A stretch of DNA of 64,000 nt from an uncultured Schlesneria sp. (lineage in GTDB: Bacteria; Planctomycetota; Planctomycetia; Planctomycetales; Planctomycetaceae): NCBI GenBank assembly GCA_903834925.1, contig CAILLA010000083.1:1-64000 (forward strand), written 5' to 3'. The notes below the pieces were generated by a model. That model was not told the origin of the DNA. It saw only the letters and a list, made by a program, of their open reading frames with translations, and did not search any database. The position numbers and the translations under genes were made by a program. Below, in pieces: positions 27,535-38,016 of the stretch (position 1 is the first letter of the stretch; each line of letters begins with the position of its first letter).

Positions 27535-28950
27535 TTACCGGTTGTTTGCGGCAGAAATGACGGATCGCACTCGAAGTCGCTCGTCAGAATTCCGTTGACG
27601 CGTCGGTCTAGGCAGTTTCACGTCTTGCGGAGGGTAATAAATCTTGTCGATACTTCGAAAGACGGCAGATGAATCCGTCGTTGCGAGATTTGAAAGCACG
27701 ACGACCGTGTAACTTTCGTTTGGATAACGGACGATGATTGATCGATAACCTGCCCATTCGCCGTTGTGCCAGACGGAGCCGTTACTGTCGATGACCCAAC
27801 CCAACCCGAACCCCGTTGTTGTCCTGCCGTCGTTCAACGTGCCGCTCGAAAAGATTTGATCAAGCATCGCATCCGACACAAGGATGTGCTTGGGATTTTT
27901 CTGTTGTTCTGACTTGTATAACGCCTGTTCCCACTTAAACAGATCTTCCAGATTGGTATAGATGCCGACGTGGCCATAGATCTTGTTTAAGGGTGTATAG
28001 TCCATATCCGTTTTCGTACCGACACCGTCGAAACTATAGCTATGAGCGACGTTTGACGTCAGCGTGTGGGCAGCATCGTTCACAAACGTGTTTGTCATCC
28101 CGAGCTTAGAAAAGATTTTGTCTTCAAGGAATGTGCCTAACGGCTTTTTGGAGACCCCTTCGATCACGGCTGCTGCCAGAATGTAGCCGGTGTTGCTATA
28201 GTGATATTCGTTGCCAGGCGGAAAATAGGCGAGTTTCTGCGATTTCAAGACGCTGACAACGTCCGCGATTTGAGGTTCAAACGGTGATCGTGGTCCTGAG
28301 GAGGATCGAGAGTCGAGACTGCCGAGTATTCCAAGCTGTACAAATAGATCGTCGTATTCCTGGAAGCCAGCTGTGTGCTGCAGCAAGTTGCGAACCTTTA
28401 CTTCCCTTGTAGAAAGTTCAGGGAAGAACTTCACGATCGAATCATCCAAACTCAGTTGGCCTTCTTCACACAGAATGGCAATACCCATCGCGGTAAACTG
28501 CTTCGTCATTGAAGCGAGTTGAAACTGCGTTTTCGGTGTAATTGGGGGTCGCTCGCCGGTAAGACTCGCCAGACCATGTCCTTTTTGGTAGACCGCCTCA
28601 TGATCTTTGATAACCATGACAGCAGCACCGGGGCCGGTTTCCGAAAACCATCTCTGTAATAGTTCGTCAACCTGATTCGATTTCGCCCGCCAGACATTGA
28701 GATCGGATGCTTCTTCGACCTTCGCCCGAGGATTCAATGCCAGGAGTTGACGTTTTTCTGAATCGGGGTGCAGGGGGACGTCTCGGTCGAGCTCATTAGG
28801 CAAAAAGCTGGCCTTGTTGAAATGTGGCTGTTTTGCAGGAACAGGTAGAGCATCCTGAACTACGTCCTCTGCCTGACTCGCAACGCAGCCCAGGCTTGTT
28901 GCAATCCAGAACGTGACGATAAAAATCAATTGGCTGTAATAACGATGCAT
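27535..28950 (-). CDS. Exported serine hydrolase of the beta-lactamase (class C/PBP-like) family
   Basis: 471 residues, well placed start (GGAG 10 bases upstream). A signal peptide ends near residue 27 (..GCVASQA-ED). The three hallmark motifs of serine beta-lactamase-like enzymes are present: SMTK with Ser147 and Lys150, YSN (HYSNTGY), and HNGEWAG replacing KTG. It acts in the periplasm or outside, probably as an esterase, peptidase or DD-peptidase-like enzyme; true beta-lactamase activity cannot be inferred. The 28951-29178 gap that follows has no gene. Confidence 0.9.
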   Translation of the reverse strand: MHRYYSQLIFIVTFWIATSLGCVASQAEDVVQDALPVPAKQPHFNKASFLPNELDRDVPLHPDSEKRQLLALNPRAKVEEASDLNVWRAKSNQVDELLQRWFSETGPGAAVMVIKDHEAVYQKGHGLASLTGERPPITPKTQFQLASMTKQFTAMGIAILCEEGQLSLDDSIVKFFPELSTREVKVRNLLQHTAGFQEYDDLFVQLGILGSLDSRSSSGPRSPFEPQIADVVSVLKSQKLAYFPPGNEYHYSNTGYILAAAVIEGVSKKPLGTFLEDKIFSKLGMTNTFVNDAAHTLTSNVAHSYSFDGVGTKTDMDYTPLNKIYGHVGIYTNLEDLFKWEQALYKSEQQKNPKHILVSDAMLDQIFSSGTLNDGRTTTGFGLGWVIDSNGSVWHNGEWAGYRSIIVRYPNESYTVVVLSNLATTDSSAVFRSIDKIYYPPQDVKLPRPTRQRNSDERLRVRSVISAANNR

Positions 28951-29178
28951 TTCATAAGCTCCTCAATCAGCCCAAAGATTGAAATAACCAGGAACACCCA
29001 GCACCTTACGCTTCATAACCGATCTTTCTGGCGTAAGTTTTTTGTGAGTATGATTTCTCGCATTTCGATATTGTGGTCAGCAACACGGGATGTGCGGATA
29101 TACGACATTAACGGTTTTAGTAAATTAAGAACGGTAAACGACTAGCCGCAACGGCGAAAAAGCGGCCTTCAGGCAACT

Positions 29179-30543
29179 TCAATTACGATACCGCTGAGCA
29201 ACGATCTTGTATGGGTTAGTGACTTGAGGAATATACTGTTGCCAAACGATCACGAAATTGTCATAGCCATTCATCGCGACGGATGGAAAGACGTTGTTTG
29301 AATTGTTGCTGCTCTGCGCAACGGTAACTTGACTCCCGTCCGATTGCCCGGTCGACTTGTATGCATGGGCATAAACAGTCGTGTTGGAGTTCGTGCGGTT
29401 GTTGTGCCACCATGTCACAACGAAATCGCCGATTCCGTTCATTGCGACTGAAGGCGAATTCTCATACGAGATGGAGTCACCTTGATAGACATTGATCGCA
29501 CTTCCGCTGGCGTGACCCCGGAAATCGTATCGCTGAGCGTGAATCGAGTCGACTTCTTGCGGTCCCGTGAAGTCGCCCGTTTCCCATGCCACGACAAACG
29601 CACCGACGGCATCGATTGCCACAGAGGGTTCACGTTGTGAAATGTTATAGTTATTACTCGTACCGTCACCATTGGCGACGGTGATCAAATTCGACGTCGG
29701 CGTTCCGGCCAAATTGTAGCGCTGCGCCTTGATCGAAATGTTTGTTCCATTAAAACTTTCCCACACCACGACGAAATCGCCACTCGAATCCATTGCGGCC
29801 GTCGAGAATTCCGCAAACGTATTGCCGCCGTCTCCTGTGGCGACCGTGATTCGGTTCCCCTTCAATGATCCAGACCAGTTGTAGACCTGAGCATAAACGT
29901 ATTCGCCGATGCCTGGGGTGCTGGAATTCTTACTACCCCAGACAACGACAAAGTCGCCTCTCGAATCAATCCCGACACTGGACGGAGTCGGAAACAAATA
30001 TGGTTCGGTGCTGGTGCCGACGGCTAACGGCGTCCCTTGAGCTTTTCCAAGGGAGTTGAATCGCTGAGCGAGAATTGAGATTCCGGTAACTTCGTTATTC
30101 GAATTCAGTGTGGCGCTCGTCCATGTCACGACGAATTGGCCTTGAATGTTGATTGCGACCAACGGATCAATCAATTCGACGGACGAGGACGAGGATTTGC
30201 TAATCGTGAATTGGCTACCCATCGGATTGCCCGAAGCGTAATACTGCCTCCCATCGATTTCGGTCGTATGATCGGCCAAGGTTGTGGACCAGACGACAAC
30301 GTAATTGCCAACGGCGTTGGACGCGACAGCAGGTGGGCTCACCTGTGATGTCGGCGAGCTCGAATTGACGTTGACTGTCGGTCCCAACGGGACGGGATTC
30401 GCCGACAAGTATTGTCGCGACTCCAGACGTTCAACGATCGCGGAACCTGACAACTGCGGCGTCCGACGACGGCGGCTAATCGTACGCAAGGTCGAGTTCG
30501 TCAAGCTGCCACAAATTCTCGTCAACCAGTCCTGCAAACGCAT
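29179..30543 (-). CDS. Secreted repeat protein with planctomycete LExRxxLSA tag
   Basis: 454 residues from the ATG at 30543 (GAGG 9 bases upstream); an in-frame TTG at 30552 is less likely. The N-terminus carries VERLESRQYLSA (about 39-50), a form of the LEPRxLLSA sequence found near the start of many exported planctomycete proteins. The rest is six or seven repeats of about 55-60 residues with the core GDFVVVWxS and AQRYN, likely short beta-blades as in integrin/FG-GAP-like propellers. No enzymatic residues seen. Probably surface or extracellular. Confidence 0.85.
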   Translation of the reverse strand: MRLQDWLTRICGSLTNSTLRTISRRRRTPQLSGSAIVERLESRQYLSANPVPLGPTVNVNSSSPTSQVSPPAVASNAVGNYVVVWSTTLADHTTEIDGRQYYASGNPMGSQFTISKSSSSSVELIDPLVAINIQGQFVVTWTSATLNSNNEVTGISILAQRFNSLGKAQGTPLAVGTSTEPYLFPTPSSVGIDSRGDFVVVWGSKNSSTPGIGEYVYAQVYNWSGSLKGNRITVATGDGGNTFAEFSTAAMDSSGDFVVVWESFNGTNISIKAQRYNLAGTPTSNLITVANGDGTSNNYNISQREPSVAIDAVGAFVVAWETGDFTGPQEVDSIHAQRYDFRGHASGSAINVYQGDSISYENSPSVAMNGIGDFVVTWWHNNRTNSNTTVYAHAYKSTGQSDGSQVTVAQSSNNSNNVFPSVAMNGYDNFVIVWQQYIPQVTNPYKIVAQRYRN

Positions 30544-31227
30544 AATTATCAACCTCGCAATTTGGACAAACTAGAAAGCATCTAGTGACAGCACCAATCT
30601 GTTCAAAATATACCTAGTCAATGAGCACAAAGCAACCGTTATTAATGCGATGTATTCAATGTTGCGGCGTTTTTGTCGCGTATTAAGTCGTCTGCGTGTG
30701 TGGTTCTTGTGAGGCGTGTTTCTTTCTACAAAGGTCCTCAACGTCCGGCCCTTGTCCACGCAGGGTGAAACCACTGTGGGAACGAAATGTTGTCCCACAC
30801 TTCCTCCCGGTTTACGACGTGGCTGACTCGCCACTTCGGATATGCGAAGAGTGGCAGTGGATGAATTGACTCACTCCATTCCAGTGGTAGACTCCGGCCC
30901 GACCGCACTCGCGGTTTGTTGATCACAATAAAGTACTAACGTTCGATCTCATTGCATTGCGTAAAGAATCGATGAAAGAACAGAGTCCAGGGGCTTACGC
31001 CACCCGGCTCGCCTTGGCTATTTTTTTCGTATTTTTGGTGTTTTTCGTGGTTCAATTTCTTCTCGAAATTGGTTTGCGGGCGAAGCCCGCGCCAGGACTT
31101 TCATCGGAGATGACTTAGCATGACTTAGATCGTGCTTGTTTGGCTATTAAACGCACAACTCTTTGGCCATTTCGTGGCCGGTTTTGGACTGCGCTCGGTT
31201 CGTCTCTTGGAATACGGAGTATCCACA
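30544..31227. other. Intergenic region carrying a dispersed repeat
   Basis: No convincing gene in about 680 bp. It holds an imperfect palindrome around CTTCGGATATGCGAAG (30835-30850) and the family C repeat at 30987-31096. The promoter of the triple-domain protein must lie at the right end. Confidence 0.55.
30987..31096 (+). repeat. Dispersed repeat, family C copy 1
   Basis: It begins CCAGGGGCTTACGCCACCC, runs through TTTTTCGTGGTTCAATTTCT and ends in the hairpin GCGGGC-GAA-GCCCGC and GCCAGG. An inverted copy with the same order of blocks lies at 50743-50843. Confidence 0.75.
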
Positions 31228-32604
31228 GTGAAAACGTTTTTTGTCCACAGTCTGGCGATGGTTTTAACAGCTTGTATGAGCGGGACCTCGCTGCAGGCCG
31301 GTTCTTACGCTCAACTTTCCAGTTCGGAGACTCAACTTGGAGATCCTGCACCGAAGCTTGTTACTCTTAATCAAGACGATGCAGTTGGTGGCGGCATTTC
31401 CAATGCCAAGGGAACGATCACATTCAAAGAAGCGGGGACCTACTTCGTCATGGCCGCCGGACAGGTCGGAAGTGCCGATGGTAAAGGCCAGGGGGCAGTT
31501 CGTCTGTGGGTTAAACAAAATGGCGAGGATGTCGCCAATTCCAATACCGAACAGACCATTCTCCCCGGCTTCACGTCGGTCCTCGTTTGCCAGGGTGTTG
31601 CCGAAGTCAAAGCCGGCGACAAACTCGCACTGGCATTTTCGGTGAGTAAAGCAGGCGAAAAGCTGGGCCTGATCGCTTCGAAACCCAAGAACGAACCTGC
31701 CGTACCGAGCATGATTTTCTCGGCATTTAAGGTGGACGGTTCGGCGTGGGCCCAACTCTCCAGTACGGAAACACAGACCTCAGGTACTGCACCGAAACTC
31801 GTTTCACTGAATCAAACAGATTCGGCAAAAGAAATCGAAAACAACAAGGGTGTTGTCACGATCAAGCAAGCGGGAACGTACTTCGTCATGGCCGCTGGTC
31901 AAGCAGGCGGGACGAGTGGCAAAGACAAAGGAAATGTCCGCCTGTGGGTCCGACAGAACGGAACAGACGTCGCCAATTCGAATACCGAGCAAACGATCGA
32001 CGGATCATTCACAGGAGTGCTGGTATGTCAGGGTGTGATGGAATGCAACGCTGGCGATAAAGTCGAATTGCTGCAGTCCGCAACGGGCAAGGGGTTGGGG
32101 ATGATTGCATCTACTCCGAAAGGGGAGCCTGTTGTACCGAGCATGATTCTGTCGATCGTTAAGGTTGACGATAGTTCCTATGCGCAGTTGTCGAGCACTG
32201 AGTCACAGGGGGCCGCAGCGGCTGCCAAAGATTTGACGCTCAATCAAACTGACGCTGCGAAAGAAATTGCCAACGAAAACGGAGCAGTAACGATCAAGAA
32301 AGCTGGCTTCTATTTCGTCGTTGCCGCAGGACAGGCCGGAAGCGCTAAGGGTGACGGCAAAGGGAATCTCAGACTCTGGTTGCGTCAAAACGGCAAGGAT
32401 GTCGACAACTCAAACACCGAACAAACGATTAATGGCAAATACACTGCCGTTCTGGTTTGCCAGGGAGTCGGTGAAATGAAAGCGGGCGACAAGCTGAAAC
32501 TAACTCAATCGGCGACAGGGGCCGGAGTGGGCATGATTGCCTCAACCCCGAAAGATGAACCAGTTGTACCTAGCATGATTTTTTCGATCATCAAAGTCGA
32601 TTGA
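31228..32604 (+). CDS. Exported protein of three tandem C1q/TNF-like domains
   Basis: The frame opens at 31132, but a GTG at 31228 with GGAG 8 bases upstream starts a proper signal peptide (MKTFFVHSLAMVLTACMSGT..LQA-GS), giving 458 residues. Three repeats of about 143 residues follow (about 26-170, 171-313, 314-458). Each starts (S/A)(Y/W)AQLSSxE(T/S)Q, has KxAGxYFVxAAGQ, LW(V/L)(K/R)QNG, NSNTEQTI and VLVCQGV, and ends PSMIxSxxKVD. The pattern suggests a jelly-roll (C1q/TNF-like) fold. Likely a trimeric or ligand-binding surface protein. Exact function unknown. Confidence 0.85.
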   Translation: MKTFFVHSLAMVLTACMSGTSLQAGSYAQLSSSETQLGDPAPKLVTLNQDDAVGGGISNAKGTITFKEAGTYFVMAAGQVGSADGKGQGAVRLWVKQNGEDVANSNTEQTILPGFTSVLVCQGVAEVKAGDKLALAFSVSKAGEKLGLIASKPKNEPAVPSMIFSAFKVDGSAWAQLSSTETQTSGTAPKLVSLNQTDSAKEIENNKGVVTIKQAGTYFVMAAGQAGGTSGKDKGNVRLWVRQNGTDVANSNTEQTIDGSFTGVLVCQGVMECNAGDKVELLQSATGKGLGMIASTPKGEPVVPSMILSIVKVDDSSYAQLSSTESQGAAAAAKDLTLNQTDAAKEIANENGAVTIKKAGFYFVVAAGQAGSAKGDGKGNLRLWLRQNGKDVDNSNTEQTINGKYTAVLVCQGVGEMKAGDKLKLTQSATGAGVGMIASTPKDEPVVPSMIFSIIKVD

Positions 32605-32615
32605 TCGAATATAAT

Positions 32616-32858
32616 CTACTGGTTAACCAATTTCTTCAATGACGCCAGATTTTCCTTGGCATCGAAAATCGCACGAACCGGGATTCGAAAGCCCTCGATC
32701 ATGCGACTGAAGATTTCGCCGGAACCCGATTTCAGCTGCAATAACCCTGCATCGACCTGAATGTGTTGTTGGCCCTGAAACGCAACGCCGTGAACAATTT
32801 TTCTTCGGGAAAAGCGGGGTTCGAACGAAATCTTGTGCCACTGAATGATCGTCTTCGA
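32616..32858 (-). pseudogene. C-terminal remnant of a conserved-looking ORF
   Basis: A minus-strand frame of 80 codons without a start codon at its head encodes protein-like sequence (QWHKISFEPRFSRRK, GVAFQGQQHIQVDAGLLQL, SGEIFSRMIEGFRIPVRA). Upstream in another frame, FKLAIEGHRVIED continues it plausibly, implying a frameshift near 32850. Beyond that the family B hairpin repeat begins (32899), so the 5' part seems to have been lost. Function unknown. Confidence 0.45.
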
Positions 32859-32898
32859 TCACTCGGTGGCCTTCAATCGCGAGTTTGAAGTTCGTAGA

Positions 32899-32979
32899 CA
32901 CTGCGTCGGAGAAGACTCCGATGCAGTGGCACGTCACATTAGTCCCATTCTGAAAATTCCTTCACGGCGTTGCCTGAAA
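32899..32979. repeat. Dispersed hairpin repeat, family B copy 2
   Basis: CACTGCGTCGGAG pairs with CTCCGATGCAGTG (one G-T pair) around an AAGA loop at 32899-32928. The block ends TTCACGGCGTTGCCTGAAA and is the inverse of the copy at 27327-27405. It follows the polA stop directly and may act as its terminator. Confidence 0.75.
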
Positions 32980-32986
32980 CGGCGAA

Positions 32987-35854
32987 TCATTTCGTATCCA
33001 GCCAGTTATCACCGACCGCGACATCAACAACGAGTGGAACCGCGAGTGACATCGCGTGTTCCATCTCGTGTCGTACGACTTCGATGAGTCCCGTCAATTC
33101 ATCGGGGGGAACTTCTAATACGAGTTCGTCGTGGATTTGCAGCAGCATTTTTGCCTCGTATCCATGACGTTTGAGACTGGCTCGAAGATTGATCATCGCC
33201 TGCTTGATCAAGTCGGCCGCAGAACCTTGAATAACAGTGTTGATCGCAGTTCGTTCGGGCATATTCAGGTTTGGACCACGTTGCGGACGAATCCCCTCAA
33301 TCGCTCGACGTCGACCGAGAATTGTTTTTGCAAAGCCCGTTGTACGGCATTCAGCCAGCGTGTCGTCGATGAATTGGCTGACGCCTGAGTACTTCGCGAA
33401 ATAGTCATTGATAAACTTGGCCGCAACGTCTTTGTCGATACCAAGGGCGGCAGCCAGCCCGAACGGGCTTTGACCGTAGATCACCCCAAAATTCACTGCC
33501 TTTGCCACCCGGCGTTGGTCAGAATTGACTGCATCCAAGGCAACTCCAAAAACGTCGGCGGCAACAGCGGCGTGAATATCGATTCCCTGTTCAAACGCCG
33601 CTTTCAAGGCGGCGTCGGCGCTGAAGTGCGCCAGGATTCTCAGTTCAATCTGCGAATAATCGGCACAGACCAGTTTCCAACCCGGTTCGCCCGGGACGAA
33701 AGCTCGGCGGATCTGTCTCCCTTCGCTCGTCCGGATCGGAATATTCTGAAGGTTCGGATCACTGGAGCTGAGCCGTCCCGTTGCCGCGACAACCTGGTTA
33801 AAGGAGCAATGAATCCGGCCCGTTTCGGGATGAATCAGTTCAGGCAGCGCATCGAGATACGTTCCCTTCAATTTTGATAGCTGGCGATGTTCGGTGATTT
33901 TTGCAGGCAACGGATGAATGAGCGCCAATTCTTCCAGCACCTCCTGATCGGTACTGGGACCCGTCTGAGTTTTTCGACGGACAGGGAGCATCTGTTCTTC
34001 GAACAAGACTTTACGTAACTGGATCGGCGAATCGATGTTGAACTCGTGCCCCGCCATCGCATAGATCTCGGCAATGGTCTCATTCAAGCGATTCGTCACC
34101 GCGACGCTTTGCCGATGCAGTTCGTCGGCATCAACACGAATCCCTGTTTGTTCCATCTCAGCCAGGATCGAGATCAACGGGCGTTCGAGGTTCCAATCCA
34201 GGTCAAACAAGCCTTCTGATTTGAGTCGATCTTCGAGCAGGTTCGCCAATCGAAGCGAAAGGTCGGCATCTTCCGAGGCGTACTCGGCAACTTTATCGAC
34301 CGGAATATCGACCATGTTTTTTTGTTGTTTACCGGTCCCGATCAATACAGAGATCGGGATCGACTCGATTCCCAGATATTTTCCAATCAGAACATCCAGG
34401 CTGTGTGACCTGGCCCCGGCATCGAGCAGGTAATCGGCCACCATCGGGTCGATGCCCACTTGATCCGCATCAAGCTGGAGTTGAATTCGGCTTAACACGG
34501 TCAGGTCATACTTGATGTTTTGATTGACGATTTGAACCGACGGGTTTTCAAGAATTGGACGTAGAGTGTCGAGGACAATTTGTGGATCGAGAAGCTGGCT
34601 TCCGGCAGGCCCCCGGACAGGCAAGTAATAACCCGTTCCAGGCACCCAGCTGAACGCCCAACCAACAATGTTGGCACGCATCGAATCGACATGAGTCGTC
34701 TCAAGATCAAGACAAAACCGTGTCTGCCCACGGAGCGACCCAATGAAGGCAGTGAATTTTTCTGGCGTGTCGATGGTTTCCCATGTGCGTTGAATTCGAG
34801 GTGGGAAATTCCCGTTCGGCAGGTCGTCGGGTGTGGCCGAAGGATCGCCTTGATCGACAGCTGCTGTCACTGCGGGTTCGAGCGGAGATTGTTCAGGCGG
34901 TGCCTCATCATCGTCGAACAATGAGAGTTGCCCCTTCGAGGTCGGTTTCGCTTTTTTTGCCGGTGCCTTTGCGGTTGTGGTCGCCACCGGAACCATGGGT
35001 GCGAACTGCTTGACGTCTTCAATCAGTCTGCGAAATCCAAATTTGCGAAACAACTCTTGCAATGCCGTGACGTCAGGCTGTTGACGACGATGTCCTTCCC
35101 AATCGAATTCGATAGGAAGCTGTTGGTTCAAGCGGACAAGCTCACGGCTCATGAGCGCCTGATCCCTGAACGTTTTGAGATTTTCCTTCAGCTTGGCACC
35201 GCTCGCCTTATCCGGATTCGCCAGCACATTTTCCAGCGTCTCGAAGGTTTGCAGCATCGCGGCCGCTTTCTTGGGTCCGACCAGCGGAACCCCCGGCACA
35301 TTATCGACCGCGTCGCCGACGAGTGACTGAAAATCGACGACTTGGTCGGGGCGAATCCCCCAATCGAGCAGGAGTCCTGCTTCGTCAAGATAGATATTTT
35401 TTCGCAGGTTGTAGATTTGTACCTGTGGGCCTAATAGCTGTCGGGCGTCCTTGTCACTGGTGACAATCCTGACGTGAAACCCTCGTTCGACGGCCTGCCT
35501 GGTGAGCGTTGCGATGACGTCATCAGCTTCCCAACCTGCGGATTCGATCAGCGGGATATCGAAGGCCTGAATCACTTCTTTCAACAAGGCAATCTGAGGA
35601 CGCAAATCCTCAGGCATCTCAGACCGATTGGCCTTATAGGCGGGATAGATTGCGTCCCGCGTGCCGGGGCCGGGTGATTCCATCGCACAGATGAGCCAGG
35701 TCGGTTTGTGATCCTTCAAAAGCCCGATCAGATCGCGGCTGAAACCGAAGACAGCATTCGTCGGCATCCCCGCCGGGCTGGTCATGGGGGGAATGCCGTG
35801 AAACACCTGAAACATCAACGAAAATGTGTCGATCAGGTAAACTGTGTCCGTCAT
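32987..35854 (-). CDS. polA: DNA polymerase I
   Basis: 955 residues. 5'-nuclease domain about 1-290 ([29 protein letters not shown]); a variable Ala/Lys/Pro linker about 290-360; 3'-5' exonuclease about 365-550 with intact Exo I (DLETTHVD), Exo II (NQNIKYD) and Exo III (YASED); polymerase about 570-955 with motif A (DYSQIELR), the O-helix ([16 protein letters not shown]) and motif C (HDELVLE). It replaces RNA primers and fills repair gaps. The proofreading site is intact, unlike that of many thermophile Pol I enzymes. The start overlaps the stop of the dehydratase gene by 4 bp (ATGA). Confidence 0.98.
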   Translation of the reverse strand: MTDTVYLIDTFSLMFQVFHGIPPMTSPAGMPTNAVFGFSRDLIGLLKDHKPTWLICAMESPGPGTRDAIYPAYKANRSEMPEDLRPQIALLKEVIQAFDIPLIESAGWEADDVIATLTRQAVERGFHVRIVTSDKDARQLLGPQVQIYNLRKNIYLDEAGLLLDWGIRPDQVVDFQSLVGDAVDNVPGVPLVGPKKAAAMLQTFETLENVLANPDKASGAKLKENLKTFRDQALMSRELVRLNQQLPIEFDWEGHRRQQPDVTALQELFRKFGFRRLIEDVKQFAPMVPVATTTAKAPAKKAKPTSKGQLSLFDDDEAPPEQSPLEPAVTAAVDQGDPSATPDDLPNGNFPPRIQRTWETIDTPEKFTAFIGSLRGQTRFCLDLETTHVDSMRANIVGWAFSWVPGTGYYLPVRGPAGSQLLDPQIVLDTLRPILENPSVQIVNQNIKYDLTVLSRIQLQLDADQVGIDPMVADYLLDAGARSHSLDVLIGKYLGIESIPISVLIGTGKQQKNMVDIPVDKVAEYASEDADLSLRLANLLEDRLKSEGLFDLDWNLERPLISILAEMEQTGIRVDADELHRQSVAVTNRLNETIAEIYAMAGHEFNIDSPIQLRKVLFEEQMLPVRRKTQTGPSTDQEVLEELALIHPLPAKITEHRQLSKLKGTYLDALPELIHPETGRIHCSFNQVVAATGRLSSSDPNLQNIPIRTSEGRQIRRAFVPGEPGWKLVCADYSQIELRILAHFSADAALKAAFEQGIDIHAAVAADVFGVALDAVNSDQRRVAKAVNFGVIYGQSPFGLAAALGIDKDVAAKFINDYFAKYSGVSQFIDDTLAECRTTGFAKTILGRRRAIEGIRPQRGPNLNMPERTAINTVIQGSAADLIKQAMINLRASLKRHGYEAKMLLQIHDELVLEVPPDELTGLIEVVRHEMEHAMSLAVPLVVDVAVGDNWLDTK

Positions 35855-37902
35855 GTCAGTTTCGCCAATCCAGCTTCGAGCGCCTCGGCAATCTTATCCA
35901 CGTCATAGACGCAACCGGCCCATGTGCCGCCTCCTGCCCGTTGCAGCAATGCCCACAGCCGGGTTTCCGGTGGCAGGTTAGGGTCGCAATGAAGCGGCTG
36001 TGCAGGTTGGCGATCTGCAAGAATTTTAGCACCTTGCTCGGGTGTGACTTCGTGACCGGGAGTGCCAATAAAATTCAGAGACCCCGTCAGGTTTCGAGTA
36101 TCAATTTCGATCTGGATCAAATCGCCGTCTCGCAGCTTACCGATCGGGCCACCGTCCAGTGCTTCTGGTCCGACGTGCCCGATACAGGCCCCGGTCGAGA
36201 CTCCCGAGAATCTGGCATCGGTGATCAGGGCGACATGTTTACCAAAAGGCAGATACCGTAAGGCCGATGTGATCTGGTAGGTTTCTTCCATGCCGCAGCC
36301 GAGTGGACCACGACACATCAGCACAATAATGTCCCCTTCCTTGATCGGCGTCAGGTGAGCGGTGTCGGCACTAGCCGAAGCGGCATCGACTTTCGCGGCA
36401 GGACTTGACTCTTTCGGCTGTCGCAGTGGTCGGCCTTTGACGGCGGCAATTGCGGCACGCTCAGAAGTGAAAACACGAGCCGGCCCCGTCTTGCGATAGA
36501 CGCCATCAGAATCGACAACGCTTTTGTCGATCGCAGTACTCTTGATGACAGAACCTTCCGGGGCAATGTTGCCAATCGGGAACGTAACGGTACTTGTAAG
36601 ACCTCGGTCTCGTGCAGCCTTCGGGGACATGACAACTGTGTCGGGGTCAACTCCGTCGCGCGCGACTAGCAGCTCACGCAACCGAACTCGTCGTTCAGAT
36701 CGTTCCCACCATTCGAGAACGTCTCCAACGGTACGACCGGCGACTGTCATCGCGTCGAGCTTCAACAGACCCAGCGTTCTCAAATGAAGCATCAATTCAG
36801 GTACGCCGCCGGCCAGGAAGAACCGGACGGTTGGATGTCCGACAGGACCGTTTGGCAGGCAATCAACGAGACGAGGGACCTGGCGGTTGAGACGAATCCA
36901 GTCTTCAACGGTCGGTCGGGTGAGATTGGCTTCAAACGCAATCGCAGGAATGTGCAGCAACAGATTCGTCGAACCACCGCAGGCGGCGTGGACGACCATC
37001 GCATTATGCAAAGCGTCCGGTGTCAGGACATCTCGAATGGTTTTGCCGGTACGTTCCATCTCGACCACGGCTCGCGCCGATCGTCGGGCGATGTCCAGCC
37101 AGATCGGTTGACCTGACGGGGAAAGGGCCGAATGCGGCAAAGCCATCCCCAGCGCTTCGGCCACGACCTGCGAGGTTGCGGCTGTCCCAAGGAACTGGCA
37201 ACCACCACCCGGCGAACCACAGGCACGACATCCCGCTTCAGCAGCTTCTTCGAGCGAGATCTCACCGTGAGAAAATCTTGCACCGATGGTCTGAACCTTG
37301 CCTGCGTCTTCGCCCGTTGCAGGAGGCAGAGTGACTCCACCGGGAACAATCACACAGGGAAGATTTTTTTGTGCAGCCAGTGCGAGCATCATGGCTGGCA
37401 ATCCCTTGTCGCACGTCGCGACACCGATGACTCCGCGCCGCGTTGGCAGCGAACGAATCAATCGCTTCAGGACGACCGCAGCATCATTGCGATAGGCCAG
37501 GCTATCCATCATTCCGACAGTCCCCTGCGTTCGGCCATCGCAGGGGTCACTGACATAGGCCGCAAAGGGAAGTGCTTCCAGTCGATCGAGTTCTTCCGCC
37601 GCTGCTCGCATCAACAGTCCGACTTCGTAATGCCCGGTATGATATCCCAAGGCAATCGGCTTGCCGTCTTCGCCCCGAATTCCACCTTGGGTGCTGAGGA
37701 TCAGAAACTGCTTGCGAAGCAGTTGTGCCGGGTTCCAACCCATTCCGGCATTTTGTGTCAGCCCAAATAAGTCGCCGCTGGGTGCATTGAGCAGCATTTC
37801 CTCGGTGAGCGGAAGAGTTCCTTCCGGACCGGCACCATTGGTGGCGACTTCCCACAAAGTCGCATCGGAAGAATCGAGAAGGGAGTCGAGTGAGCTGGTC
37901 AT
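35851..37902 (-). CDS. YjhG/YagF-type sugar-acid dehydratase (IlvD/Edd superfamily)
   Basis: 683 residues, matching the long YjhG/YagF subgroup (about 655), which acts on D-xylonate in E. coli. N-terminal landmarks [20 protein letters not shown] and [11 protein letters not shown], then [13 protein letters not shown] and [18 protein letters not shown] with the cysteines expected to hold the Fe-S cluster, and the C-terminal [20 protein letters not shown] and [17 protein letters not shown]. Expected reaction: D-xylonate (or a related aldonate) to its 2-keto-3-deoxy acid. An Ala/Ser-rich insert (about 500-520) is unusual. Overlaps polA by 4 bp, so the two are co-translated. Confidence 0.9.
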   Translation of the reverse strand: MTSSLDSLLDSSDATLWEVATNGAGPEGTLPLTEEMLLNAPSGDLFGLTQNAGMGWNPAQLLRKQFLILSTQGGIRGEDGKPIALGYHTGHYEVGLLMRAAAEELDRLEALPFAAYVSDPCDGRTQGTVGMMDSLAYRNDAAVVLKRLIRSLPTRRGVIGVATCDKGLPAMMLALAAQKNLPCVIVPGGVTLPPATGEDAGKVQTIGARFSHGEISLEEAAEAGCRACGSPGGGCQFLGTAATSQVVAEALGMALPHSALSPSGQPIWLDIARRSARAVVEMERTGKTIRDVLTPDALHNAMVVHAACGGSTNLLLHIPAIAFEANLTRPTVEDWIRLNRQVPRLVDCLPNGPVGHPTVRFFLAGGVPELMLHLRTLGLLKLDAMTVAGRTVGDVLEWWERSERRVRLRELLVARDGVDPDTVVMSPKAARDRGLTSTVTFPIGNIAPEGSVIKSTAIDKSVVDSDGVYRKTGPARVFTSERAAIAAVKGRPLRQPKESSPAAKVDAASASADTAHLTPIKEGDIIVLMCRGPLGCGMEETYQITSALRYLPFGKHVALITDARFSGVSTGACIGHVGPEALDGGPIGKLRDGDLIQIEIDTRNLTGSLNFIGTPGHEVTPEQGAKILADRQPAQPLHCDPNLPPETRLWALLQRAGGGTWAGCVYDVDKIAEALEAGLAKLT

Positions 37903-38016
37903 GGATTGTCCAGAGTCCTATGGAAAATCGGGCCGTCAAAACAAACAGCCCGGCGGTGAGCGAGCCGTCGGGCTATCAAGTTCAAATCAATATTTCACGA
38001 TACATCGAATTCGGTC

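Noticed and set aside
32623-32937. 104-codon minus-strand frame starting in the hairpin repeat
   Set aside because: Only its middle (FKLAIEGHRVIED) looks coding; it starts in a repeat and the protein-like sequence continues in another frame, so I report the remnant instead.
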